Shown here in pieces: positions 17,186-26,749 of a stretch of DNA of 64,000 nt. Positions within the stretch are counted from its first letter, which is position 1, and each line of letters starts with the position of its first letter. A program made the translations under genes and the position numbers. This DNA comes from Labrys monachus (GTDB lineage: Bacteria > Pseudomonadota > Alphaproteobacteria > Rhizobiales > Labraceae): the NCBI RefSeq assembly GCF_030814655.1, contig NZ_JAUSVK010000001.1, forward strand, positions 5,897,001-5,961,000, written 5' to 3'. Below the pieces are notes generated by a model, which saw nothing but the letters and a program-made list of their open reading frames with translations, ran no database searches and was not told where the DNA came from.

Positions 17186-17361
17186 TGCCCATTCTCTCGT
17201 CAGGCGCCTGGGGCGAAAAGTCCGCCGTCCCGGCATCCTGCCCTGACGATAGTCCGGCCCCGCAACAGATCGCTGCCGGCAAGCCGTTTCCTGTGGAGCG
17301 GGGACGGGATTCTCGCGTATCAGCAGCCGATCGAATTGATTGCGGATTTGCGACGGATTTC

Positions 17362-19350
17362 ATGGCCATCCTTCTGGGTATCGACACCGGCGGCACCTTC
17401 ACCGACGCCGTCCTCTATGACGAAGCGAGCGGCGTCGTCGCCAAGGCCAAATCCCTCACCACCCACCATGATCTGGCCATCGGCGTCGGCGGCGCCGTGG
17501 GGGCCGTGATCGAGGCTTCGGCGATCGCACCCGGCGTCATTGCCCTCGTCTCGCTCTCCACCACCCTCGCCACCAATGCCATGGTCGAAGGCCAGGGCGG
17601 GCGCGTCGGCCTCGTCTATATCGGCTTCGACGCGGCGGACGCCGAACGGCCGGACCTCAAGGCCGCGCTGAACGGGGATCCGGTCATCCTCGTCGGCGGC
17701 GGCCACGACGCCATGGGCCAGCCGCGCATGCCGCTCGACGCCGAAACGCTGGCCGCCGAGGCCCGCCGCCTCGCGCCCGGCCTCACCGGTTTCGCGGTGA
17801 CCGGGCGCTTCGCCGTGCTCGACCCTTCGCACGAGATCGCCGCCCGGGACATCCTGCGGCGGGAAACCGGGCTGCCGGTGACCTGCGGCCACGAACTTTC
17901 GGCCAGGCTCGACGGCCCCAAGCGGGCGCTGACCTGCGTCCTCAATGCCCGCCTCATCCACCTCCTGGAGATGCTGATCGCGGCGACCGAGGGGCGCCTG
18001 GCCGCGCTCGGCATCCAGGCGCCGCTGATGGTGGTGCGCGGCGACGGCTCGCTGGTCTCGGCCGAAGTCGCCAAGGCGAGGCCGATCGAGACGATCTTCT
18101 CCGGCCCGGCCGCCAGCGCGGTGGGCGGCGCCTTCCTGGCGGGCACGCAGGAGGCGCTGGTCTCGGATATAGGCGGCACCACCACCGACGTCGTGGTGCT
18201 GCGCCAGGGGCGCCCGCGCATCGATCCCGCCGGCGCGCTGATCGGCGGCTTCCGCACCATGGTCGAGGCCATCGCCATCCGCACCTGCGGGCTCGGCGGC
18301 GACAGCGAGGTCACGCTCGAACAGCACGGGCTGGAGGCGTCGCTGAAGCTCGGCCCCCGCCGCGCGATCCCGCTCTCTTTGCTGGCGGCGAGCCATGGCG
18401 ACCTCGTCCACGCCACGCTGGAGCGCCAACTCGGTGCGGACATGCCCAACGACCTCCATGGCCGCTTTGCCCTCAGCCTCAATCCGCCCCTGGCCGAAGT
18501 GCCGGCCCTGGAGGCCGAGCTCCTCGGCCGGCTTGCGCAAGGGCCGCAGCCGGCCGACAGGCTCATCGCCAACCGGCGCGAGCTCAACGCCCTGCAGCGT
18601 CTCGTCAATCGCCGCCTCGCCATCATGGCCTCGCTGACGCCGTCGGACGCCGCCCATGTCCTCGGCCTTCATGCCGCCTGGGACAGGGACGCCGCGGCCA
18701 AGGGTGCCCTGCTGTTCTCGCGGCGGCGCAACGCCATGGGCCTTCCCTTCGCGGCTACGCCCGACATCCTCGCCCGCCGCATCATCGAGGTCCTCACCCG
18801 CCGCTCCGCCGAGTTCCTGCTCGAATGCGCGCTCGCCGAGGACGGTTTCCAGGAGGCCGGCCTGTCCCGCCACGTGCTGGCCGCCGCCGCGCTGGACGGG
18901 CATGAGGGCCTGGTGCGCATCGGCCTGTCGCTGACGACGCCGGTGGTCGGTCTCGGTGCCTCCGCCGCCACCTATTACGGCGCCATCGCCGCGCTGGTGG
19001 GCGCGCCGGCGCTGGTGCCCGAGCACGCCGAGGTCGCCAACGCCGTGGGCGCGGTGGTCGGCGGCGTGCATGTCTCGGCGGAACTGCGCATCCTGCAGCC
19101 GGTCGAAGGCGTCTTCCGGGTCTTGGCGCGCAGCGGCACGCGCGACTTCGGCGACCTCGGCGCCGCCCTCGCACATGCGGAGGAGACGGCCCGGGCCCAG
19201 GCTCATGCCGATGCGCTGGAAGCGGGCGCCGCCTCGGTGGAGATCGCCGTGACGGTGGACGAGAAGAAGGCGGTGACGGAAGGACGGGAGATCTTCGTCG
19301 AAGCGCTCGTCACCGCCAGGGCGTCCGGCCGGCCGCGGATCGGGCGGTAA
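17362..19350 (+). CDS. Hydantoinase/oxoprolinase family protein (HyuA type)
   Basis: A 662-residue cytoplasmic protein of the N-methylhydantoinase A/oxoprolinase family, members of which cleave cyclic amides with ATP. The N-terminal domain opens with LLGIDTGGTFTDAVLYD. The second actin-like phosphate motif is SDIGGTTTDVVVL at about residue 270. The start is the ATG at 17362 (MAILLGIDTGG), although the frame is open 83 codons further upstream. HyuA proteins normally act with a HyuB partner, but none is next to it. It converges with an SDR gene across a 33-bp gap that holds a palindromic repeat. Substrate unknown. Confidence 0.9.
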   Translation: MAILLGIDTGGTFTDAVLYDEASGVVAKAKSLTTHHDLAIGVGGAVGAVIEASAIAPGVIALVSLSTTLATNAMVEGQGGRVGLVYIGFDAADAERPDLKAALNGDPVILVGGGHDAMGQPRMPLDAETLAAEARRLAPGLTGFAVTGRFAVLDPSHEIAARDILRRETGLPVTCGHELSARLDGPKRALTCVLNARLIHLLEMLIAATEGRLAALGIQAPLMVVRGDGSLVSAEVAKARPIETIFSGPAASAVGGAFLAGTQEALVSDIGGTTTDVVVLRQGRPRIDPAGALIGGFRTMVEAIAIRTCGLGGDSEVTLEQHGLEASLKLGPRRAIPLSLLAASHGDLVHATLERQLGADMPNDLHGRFALSLNPPLAEVPALEAELLGRLAQGPQPADRLIANRRELNALQRLVNRRLAIMASLTPSDAAHVLGLHAAWDRDAAAKGALLFSRRRNAMGLPFAATPDILARRIIEVLTRRSAEFLLECALAEDGFQEAGLSRHVLAAAALDGHEGLVRIGLSLTTPVVGLGASAATYYGAIAALVGAPALVPEHAEVANAVGAVVGGVHVSAELRILQPVEGVFRVLARSGTRDFGDLGAALAHAEETARAQAHADALEAGAASVEIAVTVDEKKAVTEGREIFVEALVTARASGRPRIGR

Positions 19351-19355
19351 TCCGG

Positions 19356-19382
19356 AGAGCGGACTGGACGTCCGCGCTCCAG
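19356..19382. repeat. GGACGT palindrome repeat, single arm
   Basis: AGCGGACTGGACGTCCGCGC followed by TCCAGG lies between the convergent hydantoinase and SDR genes. It matches the right arms of the larger copies at 21431-21459 and 49295-49322. It is itself partly self-complementary (GCGGAC with GTCCGC), so it can form a hairpin and may act as a bidirectional terminator. Confidence 0.7.
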
Positions 19383-19383
19383 G

Positions 19384-20139
19384 TCAGCCGCGCCCGACGA
19401 AGGGCATCTTGGTCGCCATCACCGTGAGGGTGAGCACATTGGCGTCGAGCGGCAGCCCGGCCATATAGAGGACGGCGTCGGCGACGTGCTTCACGTCGAA
19501 GGTGGGCTCGGGCTTGATCGAGCCGTCGGCCTGCATGACGCCGCCCGGCATGCGCGAGGCCATCGGGGTCAGCGTGTTGCCGATGTCGATCTGGCCGCAG
19601 GCGATGTCGTATTTGCGGCCGTCGAGGGCGGTCGACTTGGTCAGCCCGGCGACCGCATGCTTGGAGGCGGTATAGGGCGCGGAATTCGGCCGCGGCGCCG
19701 TCGCCGAGATCGAGCCGTTGTTGATGATGCGCCCGCCCCGCGGCGTCTGCGCCTTCATCACGCGGAAGGCCTCCTGCGTGCACAGGAACACGCCGGTGAT
19801 GTTGGTGTCGACCACCGCCTGCCATTGTTCGACCGGCAGGTCTTCCACCGGCACGGCGGGGGCGTTGGTGCCGGCATTGTTGACGAGGAGGTCGACGCGG
19901 CCGAACCGCTCGACCGTCGCGGCGAAGAGCGCGTGCACCGAGGCGGGGTCGGTGACGTCGGAGGGGAAGGCGAGCGCGGCATCGGCGTGGCTGCTCTCTG
20001 CCACAGCCGCGTCCAGCGCCTCCTTGCGACGGCCACTGAACGTCACCGCCCAGCCATGCTCCAGCAGGGCAAGGGCGATGGCCTTGCCGATGCCGGTGGC
20101 GGCGCCGGTGACGATGGCGACTTGGCGTTGGTCAGACAT
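19384..20139 (-). CDS. Short-chain dehydrogenase/reductase
   Basis: A classical SDR of 251 residues. The N-terminal motif [13 protein letters not shown] binds NAD(P) and [10 protein letters not shown] follows strand beta-4. The catalytic Ser, Tyr and Lys are in INNGSISA and [10 protein letters not shown]. The start is the ATG at 20139 ([12 protein letters not shown]). It is the only gene on its strand between the convergent hydantoinase and the upstream repeat region, so it is likely monocistronic. The substrate cannot be told; many relatives oxidise sugars or 3-hydroxyacids. Confidence 0.92.
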   Translation of the reverse strand: MSDQRQVAIVTGAATGIGKAIALALLEHGWAVTFSGRRKEALDAAVAESSHADAALAFPSDVTDPASVHALFAATVERFGRVDLLVNNAGTNAPAVPVEDLPVEQWQAVVDTNITGVFLCTQEAFRVMKAQTPRGGRIINNGSISATAPRPNSAPYTASKHAVAGLTKSTALDGRKYDIACGQIDIGNTLTPMASRMPGGVMQADGSIKPEPTFDVKHVADAVLYMAGLPLDANVLTLTVMATKMPFVGRG

Positions 20140-20348
20140 GATCGATTCCTCCGGGCGGGCCCGTTGCCCGGGCCGCGATGGCATGTTCGTTTCCCCACTA
20201 ACAAAAGTCGGCGCCGCCGGACAGATCGAATTTCCGCCGGATGGGTTCATGGTTTCTTTTTGTGATCGGTTCCCGTGGCGTGAGAAGGGCGCCGACATCG
20301 GCGCCAGCCATCGGCTCCTGTCTTGCCGGTCGCGCCGCTCACCTCTAT

Positions 20349-20472
20349 CCTCTCCCCGCTCCGCGGGGCGAGGGGACATCGGCGTCGCGAAAATTCCGTG
20401 ACGGCCGAGTCTCGCGGCAACGTCATCGGGGCTCGACGCAGTCGTCCCTTCGCCCCGCTTGCGGGGAGAAGG
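20349..20472. repeat. Composite palindromic intergenic repeat, copy 1
   Basis: Two GC-rich hairpins flank about 70 bases. The left one reads CCTCTCCCCGC with GCGGGGCGAGGGG (20349-20375). The right one is CCTTCGCCCCGC (20447-20458) with GCGGGGAGAAGG (20461-20472). After the left hairpin comes ACATCGGCGTCGCGA. The same layout recurs at 58776-58908. It lies downstream of the HAD phosphatase gene and upstream of the SDR gene, and probably contributes to transcript ends. Confidence 0.7.
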
Positions 20473-20494
20473 TGAGGAAGGGCCGCCGCCGGGT

Positions 20495-21235
20495 CTAGCC
20501 GAGGCAGGCGATGATGGTCTCGATGATCCGCTTCGTCTCCTCGGGATCGCGCACGCGGATCGAATCGACCCCCGCCTCCTTGGCCGCGTAGTCGTTCCCG
20601 CCGGGGAACAGGGCGTCGCCCACGAAGATCATCTCCTCGATGGCGATGCCCAGCCGGTCGCGCAGCTTGCGGATGCCGTAGCCCTTGTCGATGCCCTGGC
20701 GCGTCACGTCGATGGAGGTCGCGCCGCCCATCCGCACCGAAAAGTCCGGGATGGTCTCGTCCAGGAAGGTCTTCAGCAGCTTCCTCTTGGTGAAGTCCGG
20801 GTCCCACTTCGCCTTGGCCGCGACGGGCGCCTGCTGGCCGAGGGCCGACATGGTGATCTGGCTGCCGCGGTCCTCGATGACCTGGCCCCAGACCTGCTCG
20901 GGATGGAAGCCCCCGCGCGTGAACGCATCCTCCAGCGCATCGATGATCCGGCGCTTCTCGTCGGCTCCCAGATCCTCCGAATAAAGCGGCTTCCAGCCCG
21001 CCTCGAAATGGAAGAATTTGGTGCCGCAGGTCGGCAGGAGGGAAAGGCCCGAAAGATCCTCGGCGGGAAAATTGGACAGGAACTGCTTCTCGAATTGCGG
21101 CCAGTCTCCGCCGGAGATGATCGCCACCTTGGCGACGGCGAGGAGGTCGCGCAAAAGTCCGGCCATTTCGGCATCGACAGGGGACTTGCTTTCGGCGAGA
21201 GTGCCATCGAGGTCGAAAACAACGAGCTTCTTCAT
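20495..21235 (-). CDS. HAD-IIB family phosphatase, phosphomannomutase-like
   Basis: A 246-residue haloacid-dehalogenase hydrolase. Motif I is [12 protein letters not shown] with both catalytic aspartates, motif II is AIISGGDW, and motif IV is [14 protein letters not shown]. The cap and spacing ([31 protein letters not shown]) resemble eukaryotic-type phosphomannomutases and related bacterial sugar phosphatases. It most likely dephosphorylates or isomerises a sugar phosphate. The preceding ABC ATPase gene on the same strand ends 230 bases upstream, with a strong inverted repeat in between, so co-transcription is doubtful. Confidence 0.88.
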   Translation of the reverse strand: MKKLVVFDLDGTLAESKSPVDAEMAGLLRDLLAVAKVAIISGGDWPQFEKQFLSNFPAEDLSGLSLLPTCGTKFFHFEAGWKPLYSEDLGADEKRRIIDALEDAFTRGGFHPEQVWGQVIEDRGSQITMSALGQQAPVAAKAKWDPDFTKRKLLKTFLDETIPDFSVRMGGATSIDVTRQGIDKGYGIRKLRDRLGIAIEEMIFVGDALFPGGNDYAAKEAGVDSIRVRDPEETKRIIETIIACLG

Positions 21236-21360
21236 AGAGGTCCGGCGCCTTGTTCCCGGCCGGGCGATGGCCGGTCGGCGCGACCATCACATGCGACGGC
21301 GTCCGCAAACAAGGGGCGGCGGCAAAATTTAGCGTGCATTGCAGCAAAACGGGACCTTCT

Positions 21361-21459
21361 TCCCGGGAGCGCGGACGTCTCGTCCACCTCTCTCGGGACG
21401 TCCGTCGGGACGCGAGCCCGCGGAGAGGAAGAGCGGACAGGATGTCCGCGCTCCCGGGA
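21361..21459. repeat. GGACGT palindrome repeat with both arms
   Basis: The left arm starts TCCCGGGAGCGCGGACGTC (21361-21385). The right arm (21431-21459) ends GTCCGCGCTCCCGGGA. They pair as an inverted repeat of about 25 bp with only a few mismatches, around a ~45-base centre. A near-identical element lies inside the thi operon at 49233-49322. Here it sits directly after the ABC ATPase stop and may terminate the sugar-importer operon. Confidence 0.8.
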
Positions 21460-21465
21460 TATCCC

Positions 21466-22215
21466 TCAAGGCTCCATGCCGGTGATCACCTTCTCCACCT
21501 CTTCGACGCTCGTCTTCTTCGGATCGATGGCGTCGGCGACGACCCGGCCGCGGCGCATGACGACGATGCGGTCCACCACCTGGAAGACATGGTGGATGTT
21601 GTGGGCGATGAAGATGCAGGAATGGCCGGAATTACGGGCGTTGCGCACGAAATTGAGCACGCCCTGCGTCTCGGCGACGCCGAGATTGTTGGTGGGCTCG
21701 TCGAGGATGATGAGGTCGCTGTCGAAATACATGGCGCGGGCGATCGCCACCGCCTGACGCTCCCCGCCGGACAGCGCGCCGATCGGCGTGGTCGGCGCGA
21801 TGTTCTTGGTGATGCCGACCTGGCGGAGGAGTTCGGCCGCCACCTCGTTCATCCTGGCCTGGTCCATGCGGTTGAGGAAGCGCGGTCCCTTGAGCGGCTC
21901 GCGCCCGAGGAAGAGGTTGCGGGCGATGGAGAGCTGCGGCACCAGGGCGGAATCCTGGTAGATCGTCTCGATGCCGCGGGCGATGGCGTCGGTGGTCGAG
22001 CGCATCTCCACCTTCTCGCCGCGGATGAAGATATCGCCCGAGGTGGCGGGCACCGCGCCGGAGAGGATCTTGATCAAAGTGGACTTGCCGGCGCCATTGT
22101 CGCCGAGCAGGCCGACGATCTCCTTTTCGCGGACGGTCAGCGTCACGTCCTCGATGGCGCGGATGCGGCCATAGGACTTGGCGATGTTCTGCATGCGGAC
22201 GAGTTCGCCGGCCAT
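21466..22215 (-). CDS. Sugar ABC transporter ATP-binding protein (RbsA-half/FrcA type)
   Basis: A 249-residue single-domain ATPase that powers a CUT2-type sugar importer. Walker A is GDNGAGKST near residue 38, the signature is LSGGERQAVAIARA, and Walker B is LIILDEPTNNLG. The H-loop histidine is in FIAHNIHHVF. It is about half the length of RbsA, so it is of the FrcA type that dimerises. The start is the ATG at 22215, which overlaps the permease stop as TGATG. Operon order is binding protein, permease, ATPase. The exact sugar is unknown; fructose, ribose or similar monosaccharides are typical. Confidence 0.95.
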   Translation of the reverse strand: MAGELVRMQNIAKSYGRIRAIEDVTLTVREKEIVGLLGDNGAGKSTLIKILSGAVPATSGDIFIRGEKVEMRSTTDAIARGIETIYQDSALVPQLSIARNLFLGREPLKGPRFLNRMDQARMNEVAAELLRQVGITKNIAPTTPIGALSGGERQAVAIARAMYFDSDLIILDEPTNNLGVAETQGVLNFVRNARNSGHSCIFIAHNIHHVFQVVDRIVVMRRGRVVADAIDPKKTSVEEVEKVITGMEP

Positions 22216-23201
22216 CACGTGCCCTCCTGGTGGCGGCGTTCCAGCCATGAATGCAGCACCATCATGCCGAGGATGATGGCGCCCAGGAAGATCTTGTAGG
22301 CGAGGGCCGGCACCCCGACGAAGACGATGCCGTTGCGGATGCTGCGCAGCATGAAGATGCCGAGCACGGTGCCCGGGATCGAGCCGCGCCCGCCGGTCAG
22401 CACGGTGCCGCCGATCACCACCATGGCGATGACCTCGAGCTCGTAGCCGTCGCCGCTGTTGGGATTGGCGGCGGAGATGCGGATCGAGCTGATGATGCCG
22501 GCGAAGGAGGCGAGCACCGAACTCAGCATGAACAGGCTGACCTTGGTGCGGCTGACATTGACGCCGCGCGCCCGGGCCGCATTGGGATTGCCGCCGGAGG
22601 CCTGGATCCAGTTGCCGACCTTGGTCTGCGTCAGCACATAGCCGAGGATGATGGCGACCGCGCTGAACCAGAACAGCGACATGTAGACCCGGAAGGAACC
22701 GATATAGAAGGTGCCGACGAGGACATAGGCGAGCGGCTGGCCCTCCGCGCTCCAGGTGCGCTGCGGGAAGCCGTCGGTCACGTAGAGCGCCGTGCCGCGC
22801 ACGATCAGCAGCATGCCGAGCGTGACGAGGAAGGAGGGGATCCTGAGGCGGGTGACGAAGAAGCCGTTCGCATAGCCGATCATGGCGGCGACGACGAGCG
22901 CGACGACGAGGGCCGCCCACAGCGGCAGGACGCCGGCATTGAAGAGCGTCCACATCAGGATCGGCGAAAAGCCGAAGAGCGAGCCGACCGAAAGATCGAA
23001 TTCGCCCGCCGTCATCAGCATGGTCATCGCGAGGGCGATGAGCCCGAACTCGACGGTGAAGGCCAGGATGTTGCTGATATTGTCGGGGGAGAGGAAATCG
23101 CGGTTCTCGATGCCGAAGACCGCGATGACGACGATGAAGAGAACGAGGGGACCAAATTCCGGCCGGGCGACGAAGCGCTGAAGTATCGAATGTCTTTCCA
23201 C
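22215..23201 (-). CDS. Sugar ABC transporter permease (RbsC family)
   Basis: A 328-residue inner-membrane permease with about eight to ten hydrophobic segments. Family signatures include NISNILAFTVEFGLIALAMT, LMTAGEFDLSVGSLFG and VIGGTVLTGGRGSIPGTVLG. It pairs with the adjacent ATPase, overlapping it by one base, and with the periplasmic binding protein encoded 130 bases upstream. Confidence 0.96.
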   Translation of the reverse strand: MERHSILQRFVARPEFGPLVLFIVVIAVFGIENRDFLSPDNISNILAFTVEFGLIALAMTMLMTAGEFDLSVGSLFGFSPILMWTLFNAGVLPLWAALVVALVVAAMIGYANGFFVTRLRIPSFLVTLGMLLIVRGTALYVTDGFPQRTWSAEGQPLAYVLVGTFYIGSFRVYMSLFWFSAVAIILGYVLTQTKVGNWIQASGGNPNAARARGVNVSRTKVSLFMLSSVLASFAGIISSIRISAANPNSGDGYELEVIAMVVIGGTVLTGGRGSIPGTVLGIFMLRSIRNGIVFVGVPALAYKIFLGAIILGMMVLHSWLERRHQEGT

Positions 23202-23292
23202 GTTGTTTCCTTGCCCGGCTGCTGGCGGATGGAGACAGGATCGGCAGGACCGTCGCGGGGCGGCACCGGCCCGCCTCCCCTCCCGAGGAGGC

Positions 23293-23324
23293 GCCGGGCG
23301 CGCCGGCCGGCGGAAGCGCCCGGC
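23293..23324 (-). other. Intercistronic hairpin between binding protein and permease genes
   Basis: GCCGGGCGC (23293-23301) and GCGCCCGGC (23316-23324) form a perfect 9-bp stem with a 14-base loop just after the binding-protein stop codon. There is no T-run. Hairpins at this place commonly stabilise the binding-protein message and limit read-through to the permease gene; that role is inferred here. Confidence 0.6.
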
Positions 23325-23331
23325 CTTCGCA

Positions 23332-24276
23332 TCACTTCTTGCCGCTCAGGATATCGTCATATTGCTGGGCGGTATCCTTGTCGTAGAGCGAGCCGGTGAT
23401 GACGCTGAAACCGGGCCGGATGCCGGAGGCGGACATCGCCGCCATCGACAGGGCGATGTAGCTGGTCGCCTGCGGATCCTGCCACTGCGCGGCGTTGACA
23501 TAGCCGTGCAGGACCTCCTGGGTGGTATCGAGGGAATCGCCCCAACCGATGACCGGGATCTCGCCCGGCTTGACGCCGACCTGGTCGAACACCCGCTTGA
23601 TGCTGCCCATCGCCAGGTCGCCCATGCCGATGATCGCCTTCACCTTCTTGCGGTTGGCGGTGAGATAGTCGCTCATGCGGCTGATGATCTCGGCCTGGTC
23701 GAGCGTGGTCTCGGTCACCTCCCACTTGATGCCCGCCGGCTTGAACACGCTGGCGATGCCCTGCTCCTCCTGCACGCCATAGGTGGCGCCGGGTACCTCG
23801 ACCGGCATCCACACGAAGTCGCCGGACTTCACCAGCCCCTTGTCGACCAGATATTGCGCCCAGGCGGTGCCGAACTTGACGTTGTCGCCGCCGACATAGG
23901 CGCCGAACTTGGCCTTCGGATCGGGCGTGTTGAAGTTGATGATGGGAATCTTCTTGTCGTTGGCTTCGTCCACCACCTTCACGAGGCTTCCCGGATCCGG
24001 GCTGGTGGTGACGATGCCCGCCGCGCCGGCCGCGATGGCGGAGCGGACCGCCTCCTGCTGGGCGGCGACGTCGCCATTGTGGAAGGAGGTGTTGACGGTG
24101 CTGCCGGTATCGGCCGCCCATTGCTTGGCGCCGGCCAGGAAGTAGGTCCACACCGGGTCCGCCGGCGAACCGTGCGAAATCCAGTAGAAGGTCTTCGGTG
24201 CGGCCTGAACCGCGGAGAAGGAGGCCGCCAGCGCCATCATGGCGCCCGCGAACAGCAGGACGAGTTTCCGGATCAT
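23332..24276 (-). CDS. Sugar ABC transporter periplasmic binding protein (RbsB family)
   Basis: A 314-residue periplasmic protein with a clear Sec signal (MIRKLVLLFAGAMMALAAS, cleavage about VQA/APK). The mature part is a type-I periplasmic binding fold: TFYWISHGSPADPVWTYF at the N-terminus, AIAAGAAGIVTTSPDPGS in the first lobe, and AIIGMGDLAMGSIKRVF in the second. The start is the ATG at 24276; the frame is open 25 codons upstream, but the signal peptide fixes the start. It is the first gene of the binding protein–permease–ATPase operon. The ligand is probably a monosaccharide. Confidence 0.94.
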   Translation of the reverse strand: MIRKLVLLFAGAMMALAASFSAVQAAPKTFYWISHGSPADPVWTYFLAGAKQWAADTGSTVNTSFHNGDVAAQQEAVRSAIAAGAAGIVTTSPDPGSLVKVVDEANDKKIPIINFNTPDPKAKFGAYVGGDNVKFGTAWAQYLVDKGLVKSGDFVWMPVEVPGATYGVQEEQGIASVFKPAGIKWEVTETTLDQAEIISRMSDYLTANRKKVKAIIGMGDLAMGSIKRVFDQVGVKPGEIPVIGWGDSLDTTQEVLHGYVNAAQWQDPQATSYIALSMAAMSASGIRPGFSVITGSLYDKDTAQQYDDILSGKK

Positions 24277-24520
24277 GGGATTGCCTTGCTCGTAACCGAT
24301 CATTGCCTGACCAACACCCAGGACTATCGCAACGGCAATACCGATAAGCAATCGGGATAAGTTCTCCCTCTCTAGAAAATCGCTTTTCCCTCAAATAAAA
24401 TGTCAGTAATGCTGCCTCAAATACATGAGGATTTCAGATTGCATCGCAGTATATATTTATTGCACCGCACCCGAACACCTCTCCCCCCATTCCACGGTGA
24501 CGATGTCGAGGCCCTTGAAG
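24277..24520 (-). promoter_or_regulatory. AT-rich upstream region of the sugar ABC operon
   Basis: No gene is visible in these 244 bases, which are markedly AT-rich for this genome (for example AGTATATATTTATTG at about 24450). CCTCAAATA occurs twice, at 24389-24397 and 24415-24423, 26 bases apart. The second copy is part of the small palindrome CTCAAATACATGAG. These repeats are candidate sites for an activator or repressor. No regulator gene is adjacent. Confidence 0.45.
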
Positions 24521-24525
24521 CAGAA

Positions 24526-24553
24526 CAGCCTTCCCCGGGGGCGGGGAAGGCTG
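24526..24553 (-). terminator. Putative terminator of argG
   Basis: CAGCCTTCCCC (24526-24536) and GGGGAAGGCTG (24543-24553) form a perfect 11-bp stem with a 6-base loop, 43 bases after the argG stop. On the minus strand it is followed by TTCTGCTT, a weak T-rich tail. Confidence 0.75.
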
Positions 24554-24596
24554 CGTTCGACGAGGAGGGGCGACGGAGCCCCGCCGGAATGCGGCG

Positions 24597-25826
24597 TCAG
24601 ATGCCCATCTTGCGCTTGCGGCTGCCGAGCGTGCGCAGGCGCAGGGCGTTGAGCTTGATGAAGCCGGCGGCATCGCGATGGTCATAGGCGACGGCGCCTT
24701 CCTCGAAGGTGACGAGGTCCTGGCTGTAGAGCGAATAGGGGCTCTCGCGGCCGATGACATGCACGCCGCCCTTGTAGAGCTTGAGGCGGACCGACCCGGT
24801 CACCGCTTCCTGGCTCTTGTCGATCAGGGCCTGCAGCATCTCGCGCTCCGGCGAGAACCAGAAGCCGTTATAGATGATCTCCGCATATTTCGGCATCAGC
24901 TCATCCTTGAGATGGGCCGCGCCGCGGTCGAGCGTGATGCTCTCGATGCCGCGATGGGCCTGCAGCAGGATGGTGCCGCCGGGCGTCTCGTACATGCCGC
25001 GCGACTTCATGCCGACGAAGCGGTTCTCGACGAGGTCGAGCCGGCCGATGCCGTTGATGCGGCCGAGCTCGTTGAGCCGGGTGAGCAGCGTCGCCGGCGA
25101 CATCCGCACGCCGTCGACGGCGACGGGATCGCCCTTCTCGAAGTCGATGCTGATCACCGTCGGCTTGTCCGGCGCATCTTCCGGGTTGACGGTGCGCGAA
25201 TAGACGTAATCGGGCACCTCGACCGCCGGATCCTCGAGCACCTTGCCCTCGGAAGAGCAATGCAGGAGGTTGGCGTCGACGGAGAACGGCGCCTCGCCGC
25301 GCTTGTCCTTGGCGATGGGGATCTGGTGGTCCTCGGCGAATTTCAGCAGCTGCTCGCGCGAGCGCAGGTCCCATTCGCGCCAGGGCGCGATGATGGTGAC
25401 GTCGGGCTTCAAGGCATAATAGGCAACTTCGTAGCGGACCTGATCGTTGCCCTTGCCCGTCGAGCCGTGTGAAACCGCGTCGGCGCCGAGCTTTTCGGCA
25501 ATTTCGATCTGCTTCTTGGCGATCAGCGGGCGGGCGATCGAGGTGCCGAGCAGATAGAGGCCCTCATACTGGGCGTTGGCGCGGAACATCGGGAAGACGT
25601 AGTCGCGCACGAATTCCTCGCGGACGTCCTCGATGAAGATGTTCTCGGGCTTGATGCCGAGCAGCAGCGCCTTCTGGCGCGCAGGCTCCAGTTCCTCGCC
25701 CTGGCCGAGGTCGGCCGTGAAGGTCACGACCTCGCAGCCATAGGTGGTCTGCAGCCATTTGAGAATGATCGAGGTGTCGAGGCCGCCCGAATAGGCAAGC
25801 ACCACCTTCTTGACAGATTGAGACAT
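24597..25826 (-). CDS. argG: Argininosuccinate synthase
   Basis: ArgG joins citrulline and aspartate with ATP to give argininosuccinate in arginine synthesis. The protein is 409 residues, the usual length. The N-type ATP pyrophosphatase loop [15 protein letters not shown] is at the N-terminus. [12 protein letters not shown] and [19 protein letters not shown] are family signatures. It stands alone with a candidate terminator. The upstream gap to the PAP2 phosphatase gene is about 107 bases and should hold the promoter. Confidence 0.98.
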   Translation of the reverse strand: MSQSVKKVVLAYSGGLDTSIILKWLQTTYGCEVVTFTADLGQGEELEPARQKALLLGIKPENIFIEDVREEFVRDYVFPMFRANAQYEGLYLLGTSIARPLIAKKQIEIAEKLGADAVSHGSTGKGNDQVRYEVAYYALKPDVTIIAPWREWDLRSREQLLKFAEDHQIPIAKDKRGEAPFSVDANLLHCSSEGKVLEDPAVEVPDYVYSRTVNPEDAPDKPTVISIDFEKGDPVAVDGVRMSPATLLTRLNELGRINGIGRLDLVENRFVGMKSRGMYETPGGTILLQAHRGIESITLDRGAAHLKDELMPKYAEIIYNGFWFSPEREMLQALIDKSQEAVTGSVRLKLYKGGVHVIGRESPYSLYSQDLVTFEEGAVAYDHRDAAGFIKLNALRLRTLGSRKRKMGI

Positions 25827-25933
25827 CGGGAACTCCGGGAAAATCGCGCGCGACTATAGCCGGGCTTTTCCGCAACACAAGGCGTTGCTGGAACCCTGAC
25901 CGCCATGGCCGGCGAGAGACGGCGCGGCGCGCG

Positions 25934-26677
25934 TCAGGACCGCGAAGCCTGCATGCGCAAGCGGAAAGCGAGGGCCCGGATGTCGCCGTCGAGCACGCCG
26001 GGCCTGCCATAGCGCCAGCGGGGATCGTGGAACAGCGTCATCAGCGCCACCGCGATGAATTCGGTGAACAGCGCCGCCATGACGATGTCCGACAGGAAAT
26101 GGCCGCCGAAGGCCATGCGCAGGAACGCCACGACGACCGCGAAGGCGATCGCCGCCATCAGGGCCGAGCCGGCATAGGCGGCGGGCACCAGGGCGGCGGC
26201 GGTGGCCATGGCGACGGCGCCGGAGACCTCGCCCGACACGAAGGAGCAGTTGACGTTGCAGGCGCCCGACGTGTCCCACCACGGCTTGAACTGGTTGACG
26301 CCGCCGAACTCGACGACCTGGATGGGCCGCGGGCGATGCCAATTGTCCTTGAGCACCACATTGACCAGCAGGCCGGGGCCGAGCACGAAGGTGAGCACGA
26401 TCGCGGCGAGGCTCCGGGCATCGATCCGCGAGCGGTACAGCGGGTTGACGATGGGCGCGAGGAGAACCAGCAGGCAGCAGGCCGCCACGATGATCGGCAT
26501 CCACAGCCCGACCTGGCGCATGACGAGCGCGGTCGCGTCGAGGCGCATGACGAAGCCGGTTCCGGTCGTGCCGAAGAGGCGGGCGGCGTCGACATCGATC
26601 CCGGGAGCAAGCCCGAACAGCAGGCCGGCGGCGATCGTCAGTGCCGCTACCAGCAGCAAGGCACGCATGCCCTTCAT
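25934..26677 (-). CDS. PAP2-family membrane phosphatase with variant motif 2
   Basis: A 247-residue inner-membrane lipid phosphatase with six hydrophobic segments. PAP2 motif 1 (K-x6-RP) is intact at K110 to P118 in KDNWHRPRP. Motif 3 is represented by R187, H193 and D197 in RMAFGGHFLSD. Motif 2 is normally PSGH but reads VSGE at 147-150, so glutamate replaces the usual histidine. The start is the ATG at 26677, preceded by AAAGGAAG, although the frame is open upstream. Possible substrates are lipid A phosphate, phosphatidylglycerol phosphate or undecaprenyl pyrophosphate. It is downstream of coaA on the same strand, about 159 bases away. Confidence 0.88.
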   Translation of the reverse strand: MKGMRALLLVAALTIAAGLLFGLAPGIDVDAARLFGTTGTGFVMRLDATALVMRQVGLWMPIIVAACCLLVLLAPIVNPLYRSRIDARSLAAIVLTFVLGPGLLVNVVLKDNWHRPRPIQVVEFGGVNQFKPWWDTSGACNVNCSFVSGEVSGAVAMATAAALVPAAYAGSALMAAIAFAVVVAFLRMAFGGHFLSDIVMAALFTEFIAVALMTLFHDPRWRYGRPGVLDGDIRALAFRLRMQASRS

Positions 26678-26749
26678 CACGACTTCCTTTCGGTTCACGC
26701 CCCGGGAGAGCCGGGCCCGTTCATACGCGTTCGGCGGCAGAAACATGGT

